Assembly (NCBI GenBank): GCA_013350335.1
Contig: CM023538.1
Location: forward strand, 57,835,080 to 57,899,079
Direction: 5' to 3'
Length of the DNA stretch: 64,000 nucleotides
From: Chimonanthus salicifolius
Lineage: Eukaryota > Streptophyta > Magnoliopsida > Laurales > Calycanthaceae
Part shown: piece by piece, positions 1-11,200 of the stretch
How the letters are laid out: every line of letters begins with the position of its first letter
Numbering within the stretch: the stretch's first letter is position 1
The notes under the pieces: model-generated
What the model saw: the letters and a program-made list of their open reading frames with translations, nothing else
What the model was told of the DNA's origin: nothing
Database searches by the model: none
Program-made: the position numbers and the translations under genes

Positions 1-49
1 AGTAGTTTCATTAAATTAAGTAAGTGAAAAGAGACAAATTTCATGAGAT

Positions 50-343
50 TGTTGGGTTTGGCTCAATAGGCCAACAATGAGTTGGGCCCATTAGGGCCTA
101 AGTTCTCTTGTAAACCCAAACTATATAAGGGTAAGTTTTACTCCTTAGGGTTAAGCTGAGAAACATTTCTATTTGTCAGAGAGAAGAGTCTATGGAGAGA
201 TTCATTGTAGCACCCTGTTCTTTATCTTCTTCATAGTGAATTGAGCAATCGCTCCTTGGACGTAGCCTTCGGGTGAACCATGTAAATCGCTTGTCTCTTA
301 TGTGATTATGATATTGTGTGATTTGCATTCATTTTACATAACA
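50..343 (+). mobile_element. Copia-type 5' LTR
   Basis: A 294-bp stretch begins TGTTGGG and ends ATAACA, so its ends form the TGTT/AACA inverted repeat typical of an LTR. It is followed at once by a tRNA-Met primer-binding site (next entry). A TATA-like box (CTATATAAGG, about 120-129) fits an LTR promoter. No matching 3' LTR was seen in the window and no gag reading frame follows, so this is a 5' end fragment or a heavily deleted copy. The copia label is inferred from the small LTR and the tRNA-Met primer. Confidence 0.6.
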
Positions 344-344
344 A

Positions 345-364
345 TTGGTATGAGAGCAAGGTTT
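345..364 (+). other. Primer-binding site (tRNA-iMet type)
   Basis: TTGGTATGAGAGCAAGG starts two bases after the LTR end. It matches the plant initiator-tRNA-Met primer-binding consensus TTGGTATCAGAGC with one change in the core. It primes minus-strand cDNA synthesis in LTR retrotransposons and fixes the plus orientation of this remnant. Confidence 0.65.
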
Positions 365-689
365 ACCGATTCATCATCGGATCTTGGGGAGAAATCACAC
401 AGATTTTTTCAGCACAAAGGTGTTTCTCGGTTTGGCCTCAGCATCATATTGCAGATCTGAAACCAGATCTGGAAAGTTAAGTCCCCTCACCGAAATTGTG
501 TGGTATCGCGGTCTCTGTTCAACATGCAAACTAGCGTGCAATCAATTGTTAGTCAATATACATAGCATTTAAATACATACAAGTAGTATTTCAAAACCAT
601 ACTATTTTTCCAAGAATCTCTAAGGTAAATGGAATTGAGTTTCCTATTTCTTTTCTAATCATTTTAAGTTATAATAATCCACAATATAA

Positions 690-1880
690 TAATAATAAGG
701 TGCTCAGACCAAATCTCATATTGTCTTCTGGGCACGACCAGATTGACGTATTGAGTTAGGTCTAGATGCTCAGGTCACTTCTCGTATTGTCTTCTAGATA
801 GGACCAGATTGACATATTGAGTAAGGCCTCGAGGTCACTCAGTGCCCGACAGATATAGTGTCTGCCTAGAAGTGAAGTCACTCAATACTCGACAAATAGA
901 GTCGGCTTGGAAGTGAATACAATAGTAATACACTATAGTAATAAGAGAAGAAGGGTTAGTACACTTTTAAATTATCAAATAGGTATAAACATCTCATGAA
1001 AACCTAGGATCTGACACATGCATCATCAATCAATCAAGATTTTACATTAAAAAACTGGGTTCCTCGGAACATGCCTTGGAACTAGGTACTGTGGCTTTGG
1101 ACCGTCCGAGCCACTGTCTAAACTAGTCCACAGACTTCGAAACATGGGTCTGTCCTCGAACCGTCTGAAGGTCAGGTCTCGGATCGTCCGAAGATACTTC
1201 CGAACCGAAAAATAAAGAAAAAATAGGCTTCAGTGGGTCTGTATGTCTCGGATCATGCCGAGGGAAGCTCGGATCGTCCGAGAGGGGTTTGGTCCTTCCG
1301 AACAGACTTTGAACGTCCGGAGCAGAGGCGGGAGAACTTGTGTTAAATGAAATAAATTAAAATTCTCATTTTGGGGTTTGAAAGAATAAACTAGACCGTA
1401 CTAAAATGGTCTAACATAATATGCTTGTTTCAAAAATTTTCGCATTTCCAAAATCATTTAAAAAATTTTATTTCTCCCTTTCGGAGTCATGACGGGCGGT
1501 TTTAAATACCATTTTCTGAAAATAAAATAATTCTGAAATCAAAAATATAAATCCTTAATTAAGGAAACTAATATCATTCAATAATAATCACATAATGACA
1601 TAAATAATAAAATAATATCAATAAGTGGTAAATTACCATTTTGCCCTTTTCAGCTAGACAAGCTGGATCACTGAGCTTTCAAGCTCAGATTGGACCACAC
1701 CTAGGCTTTTCACAAAGCCCTAACCGTAATTTTCGAGATTTACCGGTCTAAGAAGGATTTATTAAACTAATTACGCTTAATTTGGATCAGAGTATTATAT
1801 ATTCACTAATCAAAATTCAAACACATATCCAACATGCATAAATCAGATAAAAAACAGTAAATGTAAAATCAAAGAGAATT
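690..1880 (-). mobile_element. Ty3/gypsy LTR or 3'-region remnant
   Basis: At 690-920 there are two diverged copies of a segment of the form 'tcgtattgtcttctggac...gaccagattgacgtattgag'. A similar doubled segment occurs at 41890-42060, inside a gypsy element whose integrase is recognisable. The part at 1620-1800 has the composition of a gypsy LTR read on the minus strand. No protein-coding remnant is visible. The interior (about 1080-1330) is a cluster of degenerate CTCGGATCGTCCGAG-like motifs. Family assignment rests on similarity to the 40-42 kb element and is an inference. Confidence 0.5.
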
Positions 1881-2202
1881 AATATTTTTTTAAACATAGG
1901 TATTCTCATCCCCCCGCTTCACGAGGAAAGCTTCTTTTCAGTCAGACCAAAACCATCACCACCACCACCCCGTTGAGAGGATATGCAAAGGATGTGCAGA
2001 TATATTCATAAGTGAAGGCATTACCTAACAAAGGATGTTTGAGATAACAAAGTGATGAAAATTTATTCAAATAAAAACACATTAATATGTATTTTGTTCA
2101 TTGGACATAAAAGAAGCGTTCATTAATCTAACAAATGTCTGAAAAGAAAAAATTCAAATATATTGTAAGCCATATGGAGAAAGCTGTGGAAAGTAGCTGA
2201 GG

Positions 2203-5200
2203 TTATTTGGAAATCTCGTACCAAGGCTCTGGCTTGCGTGTAACTGCAAAAAATAAGAAGACACTGTAGACCTTTTTAAAGAAGAAATAGGCAATTATCA
2301 AGCAACCAATCAGGTATATGGGTATGGAGGGGAAAAGAGTGGTACCTTTAAGATAGAAATAGTGGCCAGCACAGAAAGAAACCAACATAGCTACAATGGA
2401 GAGGAAGAGAGTGGTGAGGCCTCCCATCAATTCCTTTGGTAGACTCTTACTGTTATGGTCATTAAGATCGTCGTTAAGATCATCGAATGGGGAGATGAGG
2501 ATAGAGAGGAATATGATGAGAGATACAAGAGAAAAACAAAGCGCAGTGAAAGTAGAAATCACAAAAGTGCTCAAGGCTGGACGTCCACTTAAATTAGGAT
2601 AGCCTTTTTCATTGTTGCCCCCTGGGATGGTGGTGGCCGAGTTGAAGGCGACAGTGGCAATGAGGCCCGCCACCACCGAGCAAGCTTGGGAGGTGATGCT
2701 AACCCATTCTCCTTTGCCATTACTTTGATATAGATCTCTATGCTCCTTCTTGAATAACTCTGCCGGCGTACAGCCTTCACCGTTAAAGGCCGTCCATAAG
2801 TTGTTAGGAATGGAATCCCTGACATACTGATTCGAAGAAGAGTGAGGCAAAATGGTTAGAGATATGTTTACTAAAATGGGAAAACGGCCTGACACATACT
2901 CAAAAAAGTTCTTACTAGACTGGATTTTTCTTGTTTCATTTTCTTAGCCTAACCCGCATTTGTAATGAAAACTCCAATGGGAATGTGATAGATATTTTTT
3001 CTATAGTTTAAAGTTTTATGTATTATCTTCATCATCATCTGTTTCTTTTATACAAGGTTGTTACTCCTTAGAAATGATATTTTTTTAATTCATGTGTATG
3101 AGTTTATCCCAATATTTAATGGGCAATATAAAACGCTCAACCATGGCAAGTGATCAGTTATCACTTGATTCCAATGTTATCAAAACAGGACCGAACCACA
3201 GTCGAACCAGCGGTTCGACCGGAACCACCATGACCGCTGTTCGGTCAGAGGTTAAAAACTGTTTTTGGTCAAAACCGTATAAAACTGGTTAGAGCCGCGG
3301 CTTTATGCCGTTTTGACAATAAAACTGTGAACCGCGGCTCACAAATTTTGAATTTTTTTTTTTAATTTAAAATTTTTTCCCTTCAAAATATAAAAAAATA
3401 ATATTAAAAAATTGATATATTTGAAAGGTTCCTTATCATTTATATCCCATATTTTTCACCGTTTCAGTATATTATTCTGAGTTTGAATGTTATTTGTAAT
3501 ATTTATTTTAATTTTTTTTGTAAAAGGTGTCTTACTTAATGTTATATGTAATATTTATATTATATTATTCATTGACCGGCTTTGATCGCGGTTGAACCCA
3601 AAATACCTCGACGACGGTTGGTTAGATGATCCGGTTCTGATAACATTGCTTGATTCAATACCCAATTTTATAGTCTCCCCTCATTTTGACAAATTAGACA
3701 CTACCCCAGAAGTTGTAATAAGGCAAATGACCCATTTGAATTATGATTATCTAAGATAGATAGAGAGGATATACCTTATACCACTTCATCTCCCAATGCA
3801 TTTGCATGTTGTTCCCGGGCATGCCCCAAGGTCGTCGATTAGGATTGAATTTTGCAACTAGATGCAAGACATTGTTTTCATGGATATCTGTGTCTCCCAC
3901 AACATTTAAATGGGATTTAATTTTTCTACAATGATCGAGTAGTAGCTCAAACACATCAAGGCGCCGATTTTCAGCTGCCACGTGCACTGCATTTTTCTTT
4001 TCAGGTGCTTTTAGTTGAAGAATGGCCCGAGGATTCTCATTCATGATTTTTTTAACCACCTCTGTCAATCCCAATTCAGCCACAATAACAAGAGGAGACT
4101 CTTCCAAACTGGCCAACTTGTAGACTAAGTCACATATAAGCAAATATTGTTGCTTCTTCATCTCGATTCTCTTAACATGTTCAACTATTTAATCAAAAAA
4201 AGAAAATGTTCTATTAATGAATCAACATGAAACGAATCATATATTAGAACTAAATCGAATGTTGTATTAGCAAATGTTCTTGATCTCAATTCATCTCTAT
4301 CGCTAATAATGTGTAGTTTTTATTTTGCATGGGATTTTGGTCGAGATGAATCTTTCCACACCTCTCCCTCTCGGTGTGCAATTATGTAAAATAACACTGA
4401 GATTTGTTGTGTTTTCCTCCTTAATTAAGGAGAGACCATGTGATCTTATTTATTGAGAAAATGGAAATGCAAATAAAGAATGTAAAATAAAAGAGAAAAT
4501 GGATACCAACCTAACGTGATTGCGAGGAACTTGTAAAACATTTTGCGAAGCCATGGCTCTTGTTTTTGCACTCCTTCGTGATTGTCTAGAGCTACATCTG
4601 AAAATTCAATGTAGAAAGTAAAGAATGACATTAGAGAAAGAAAAGAATCGGTAAATTCTATCTGAAAGTTTTCCAAATACAATAATCAAACTAAACTTTC
4701 AACAATTGTCTTACTTGGGCTGCTGTAGACTTAAATTTGGCCCATCAATACTAGTGGCTTTACGTTTACCAGATTGGTTGTTTAAAATAGTTATTATGAT
4801 GGACATATTAATTGAATCACTTTTATCTAAGTGTTGTCACTTATGAACAACCGTCACTCTTGGGGCAAACGGGGTGCTATAAATGGAGATTGATAGGTTT
4901 GAAATGGATATCAGCGGGTTTGAAAATTATTTTCAAGTTGATGCTTTACATAAAGAATTAGGTTCATTCAAATTAAAAAGGGGTGGTCCTTTACATATCC
5001 GACTTTTCTGCCAGGAGACACTCGATTTCACTTTATAAGGGTGAAAATATCATTTTGTCTTTTATTTAAAAAAACAAACGACACATCTTCCGCATCGTCC
5101 CAACGTTCTGCAGAATATTTTTTGTTCGTTTAGACCATTCGAACGAATATTGCAGTATAAAATTTCATCGTCTGAATGATCGAACTAATACTCTTAAGAT

Positions 5201-8200
5201 CGTTTGAACGATCACTTTGGATCATTCCAACGATCTTGCTTGCAGAAAGAGCTGTTTATAGTGTGAAATGGTACAAGGAAATGTGTTTTCTACTTAAAAG
5301 GAGAAAAGGAAAAGCAAAGAAAAGAAGTGAAGGTTCTCCCATTCAGTAAATACCAAACAGATAAAAAGGGAAATCCCCAATTTTCTCATTTTCCCTAAAA
5401 TGAACAGAGTCTATGAAATGAGCAGGAGCAAGTGGGTGATCCCCCTCTTGCTCATTTTCCCCACTCATTTTCCTCAAATTTCTCATTTTTCCCAATTTTC
5501 TCGTTTCCATATGTGCTCCTTTTAGTTGTTGCTGGGTTTGAAGTTTTATTGGGGTGATATTACATAAGCAGAATGATTACAGGACCATGATATACCAAGT
5601 TGCCAACTAGTTTGTTTCCATAGTTTGGCAAGCCTCCAAATAATGCATGATCACGCAAGTGGCAATGCTGAATCAGTCCCGCCTGATTTTTTTAGGACCA
5701 GGGGTCATCGTTCTAATCCAAGATTTCAAGTATCAGTGGAGAAACCGATATTCATCCCACCAAAACTGAATATGTTTTGACTCTCTGAAAGTCTTAATCA
5801 ATTGAACAAGTGCCTGAGGGATTTTGAATCTAATAATCTTTTTTGACCCAGAGAAAGTATGGCAGATTGTACGACCTTAGCTTAGTAAGTTTTTAGTTGG
5901 AAGTAGTGTGCAGATGATTTCACTATGGAGAGGTAGAAACAATTTCTCTCCATGTTGGGGGGAAAGTAGTAACCTGGCTTAATGCCATTTAGTACTGTTT
6001 CTCCTAGCAGAAAATTATAGTGTATTACTCGAGGGGGATCACCCACTTGCTCCTGCTTTCTCCTGCTCATTTCATAGGCTGTATTCATTTTGGGCAAAAT
6101 AAGAAAATTGGGGATTTTCCCTTTCATCTGTTTGGTATTTACTGAATGGGAGAGTCTGCACCACTTTTCTCTGCTCTCCTCCTCTCCTTTCAAGTAGAAG
6201 ACCCGTTTCCTTGAGGGGTACCATTTCACTTTTCTCAGCTCTTCACACAGTAAACATCCCTTTCTACAAGCAAGATAGTTGGAAAGTGATCCTTCGAACG
6301 ATCTTAAGAGTATTAGTTCGATCGTTCAGACGATGAAATTTTATTCTGCACTATTCGTTCGAACGGTCCGAACATCCGAACGAATGAAAAATGTTATGAG
6401 AACATTCGGACATGCAAAAGATGTGTCATTTTGTTTTTTTGAACAAAAGACAAAATGATATTTTCACCCTTAGAAAGTGAAATTCGGTGTCTAAATGGCC
6501 ACTCTATATATATATGATCACTCACCATTATGCATTGGCGGTTTTCCCTCCAGAATATTTTGTGCATGAATTTCAGCCCTACAGCAGTGAAAGATATTTT
6601 AAGTGCAATGAAAACACCATGAGATATTAATAAAGCATTTAGGCATCAATAAAAAAACACTCTCTCTCAAGTCATAGGCTCTTTTTAAGTGTATAATTAG
6701 AATTTTATTTTGCAAATATGGGCATGGATTCATTAAAAATGTATTAATATAAAATTAATTTTATTATGTTTAGATTATATAACTAACAATTACTTTTAAT
6801 CTCAATCTTTATTTTTGAAATAAGTCATGAAGAGGTTCTTCCTCTTCTCCTTAAATTTCTCCATCATTTGTTTCAAGATAAAAATAGCTAATGTAGTAGA
6901 ACTACTAGGCATAAATCCAAATTGGTGGTGCTCATCTAATACTCTTTCTTGAAGTTTAATTATATGTTTAATCACTTTATAATTTGTACAACTTTGAATA
7001 TCTCCTTTATTTTTATAAAAATAAACTAAATGTCAGCTTATCTCTGAAGCTTTAGTAGAGTTTCAAATCCTTATGTTCTTTCCTCGTTATGTGATGACCG
7101 TACATTAAATATCACTATTATTAAAGCCTTGTCTCTCTATCTTGAATAACCATCTTAGTATCTAAGATTGTGTATATATTGAAAGATTTAAAAAATGGTT
7201 TATCTTTTCAAAGATCACACTTAAAAGTTTTAATGAAATAATTAATGTTAATGATTATTTTAGAAAAAATGAGCAATTGATTTTAAAATGATAATGAATA
7301 TGATGATTGAATCGCAATACTCATTGAATTTTAATAGACTTTTGAAGGTGATGTGACACATTTTAGATTCTTCTTTACCAAAGTCTCCCTCATCGTAGGA
7401 AGCTCTTCCAAGATCTGTATCTAGAATACCTGAAAATTAAAGACAAAATCCCTCATTTCTCTTTTCATTGAGACAGATTTGCTTGTTATTATTTTGGATA
7501 TTTTTACACTATAGTAGAAATCTTATTTAGACTTGAACATATGATTTTATAGTTATAATAATGAATAATTATTTAAAAGGATTAAATATATAAAATAATA
7601 TTTTTTTACAAGAGTCAATACAATGTACCAGTGTTATCAGAACCGGACCGAACTGCGGCTGAACCGACTGCGTGGTCTGCGGTTCGGTCCGGGTAAAAAA
7701 CCGACTGGAGGTCAAAACCGCATAAAACCGGACAAAATCGCTGTTTTATGCGGTTTTGACACCAAAACCGTGAACCACGGTTCATAGATTTGATTTTTTT
7801 TTTTTTTTAATTTTCCCCTTAAAAAATGCGTATATTTGAAATATAAAAGTTTATTACTATTTCTATCGCATATATTTCACTGTTTTGGTATATTACTCAG
7901 AGTTCGAATGTTATTTTTAATATTATATTAATATTATTGGTAAAACATGTCTTACTTAATATTATATATAATATTTATATTATTTTAATATTTGACCTGC
8001 TTTGACAGCGGTCGAATCCGGTTGAACCCTGACCTCCTCGAAGACGGTTCGTTACACGGTCCGGTTCTGATAACATTGCAATGTACTTAAAGAGACTGAA
8101 AATCTCAATTTAATCTTGAGTTGAATCCAAATAATTGCAAATAACCAACAACATATGGTTTATCAATATTGAAATTTCACCATTAAATTCAGCTATAGTT

Positions 8201-11200
8201 AAATTTACGGAAGTGAGAAACACCGATATTCAATTTTTTAAAAAAAAATTGTTGATATTAATAATATCAGCTGATATTTGGGACGATATATCAGCCGATA
8301 TTAATACTATACGGTCGATATATATATTAGCTTTCAAAAACCTTTCAATTCACACATGCTAATTTAATTGATGAAAAATAATTTCTTAAAAATAAGGAGT
8401 GACCTGAAGGAATCGAGTGTGAATTTTTTTTTCATTCTAAAGTTTTATCTAATAGATGTAAATGTCAAAAGTAAACTAGTTGCATACTTGCAGCTGAAAG
8501 CATAGATTTTCTAACTTTCGAAAAAGAAATACAACATCACTAGTTCTTTTATGGCCATTGTAGTACGTATATCTTAGAAAATTTAAAATGGTGCCAAGTT
8601 TTTAAAAATAAATAGCTATTCTTTATGTATGGTGGGTGAATTTAAATATGGAGGTAGTTGTCTTGGGAGGTTGCGGGTTCGAGTCCCTATGGCCTAACCT
8701 TAGTATACCCTAGGAGTAGTGGACTATAATATATTTTCTTTCTAATATCAAAGTCATACCATGCGGAATGAAATTGTAATCTAACTTAATAAAAATTCAT
8801 TGATGCTTAATTTTTCTAACGCTACAGTAGAGATGAGGGACGAAATAATGTTGGTTGGAAATTAAAATAAAAAAAACTACATCCTTTGAGATTTAGAGAT
8901 ACTTCTCATTCACAATGAAAAGTAAGCAGCTCACCATTTAAAAAAAAAAATTGATAGATTGTTATTTTTTATATTAAGAGCATCAATATACTTTTTTATC
9001 ATCTAACTAATGACAGTGGATAAATATATAAACTCAATTTTGTCTTTATTATACAAACTACTACAATTTTTAACAAATTAAATTAAAATAATATTTGAGA
9101 GTTTCTCCTTTCTTTTTTGGATTTACGTGTGAGAAACCTCATACATGGTCCTACTAAAAGCCCCATGGGTGTTAACTCTACCCCTAAGGCATTACCAAAG
9201 TTAATCCGTGAGGTTCCAACGATCTTGCTTGCAGAAAGGGCTATTTACGGTGTGAAAAATGGTACAAGGAAATGTGTTTTCTGCTTGAAGGAAAAAAAGG
9301 AAAAGGAAAGAAAAGTAGTGCAGGCTCTCCCATTCAGTAAATACGAAACAGATAAAAGGGAAAATCCCCAATTTTCTCATTTTCCCCAAAATGTTCTGCA
9401 GAACGTTCGGACGATGAGGAAGATGTGTCGTTTTTTAATATATATATATATATATATATACATGATCACTCACCATTATGCATTGCCGGATTCTCTTCAT
9501 CTCTTGGTTGGCGGTTTTTGTGCATGAATTTCAGCCCTACAGTAGTAAAAGATATTTTAAGTGCAGTGAAAACACGATGAGATATTAATAAAACGTTTAG
9601 GCATCAATAAAAAATCACTATCTCTTAAGTCATAGTCTCTTTTTAAGCGTATAATTAAGATTTTATTTTGCAAATATGGGCATGGATTCATTAAAAATGT
9701 ATTAATATAAAATTAATTTTATTATATTTAGAATATATAACTAACAATTACTTATAAATCTTAATCCTTATTTTTGAAATAAGTCATGAAGAGGTTCTTC
9801 CTCTTCTCCCTAAATTTCTCCATCATTTGTTTCAAGATAAAAATCGCTAATGTAGTAGAACTACTAGGCACAAATGCAAATTGGTTTTATGATATCTTGA
9901 AAGATTTAAAAAATGATTTATCTTTTCAAAGATTACACTTAAAGTTTTAATGAAATAACTAATGTTATTGATGAATATGATGATTGAATCCCAATACTCA
10001 CCGAATTTTAATAGACTTTTGAAGGTGATGTGACACATTTTAGATTCTTCTTTACAAGAGTCTCCCTCATTGTAGGAAGCTCTTTCAAGATCTGCATCTG
10101 GTATACCTGCAAATTAAAGACAAAATCTCTCATTTCTCTTTTCATTGAGACAGATTTGTTTGTTATTATGTTGGATATTTTATACTATAGTAGAAATCTT
10201 ATTTATACTTGAACATATGATTTTATAGTTATAATAATGAATAATTATTTAAAAGGATTCAATATATAAAATAATAATTTTTTACAAGAGTCAATACAAT
10301 GTACTTAATGAGACTGAAAATCTCAATGTAATCTTGAGTTGAATCCAAATAATTGCAAATAGCCAACATCATATGGTTTATCAATTTTGAAATTTCACCA
10401 TTAAATTCAGCTATAGTTAAATTTACGGAAGTGGGAAACACCGATATTCAATTTTTTTTAAAAAAATTATTGATATTAATAATATCAACCGATATTTGGG
10501 ACGATATATCGGCCGATATTATTACTGTACGGTCGATATATATCGGCTTTCAAAAACCTTTCAATTCACACACGCTAATTTAATTTATGAGAAATAATTT
10601 CATAAAAATAAAGAGTGACCTGAAGGAATCGAGTGTGAAATTTTTTTTCATTCTAAAGTTTTTTCTAATAGATGTAAATGTCAAAAGTGAACTAGTTGCA
10701 TACTTGCAGAGCATAGAATTTCTAACTTTCGAAAAAGAAATACAACATCACTAGTTCTTTTATGGCCATTCTACTACGTGTATTGTAGAAAATTTAAAAT
10801 GATGCCAAGTTTTTAAACATAAATAGCTCTAAAGATTCTTTATGTATGGTAGATGAATTTAAATATGGATGTAGTTCAACTAGTTGTCTTACGAGGTTGC
10901 TGGTTCGAGTCTCCATGGCCTAACCTTGGTGTGCCCTAGGAGTTGTGGGCTATAATATATTTTCTTTTTAATATCAAAGTCATACCATGCGGAATGAAAT
11001 TGTAATCTAACTTAATAAAAATTCATTGATGCTTAATTTTTCTAGTGCTACAGTAGAGATGAGGGACGAAATAATGTTGGTTGGAAATTAAAATAAAAAA
11101 AACTACATCCTTTGAGATTTAGAGATACTTCTCATTCACAATGAGAAGCAAGCAGCTCACCATTTAAAAAAAAAAAAATTGATAGATTGTTATTTTTTAT

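Noticed and set aside
2396..2602. Plus-strand open frames over the PGG exon
   Set aside because: They lie opposite the ankyrin/PGG exon 5 and have no domain; shadows of the real gene.
5882..6229. 115-codon minus-strand frame in the foldback element
   Set aside because: It lies mostly in an inverted-repeat arm and spacer, and the equivalent frame is not kept in the other arm.
9117..9527. 136-codon plus-strand frame
   Set aside because: It crosses a SINE fragment, a collapsed foldback arm and a (TA)n microsatellite; chance frame through joined repeats.
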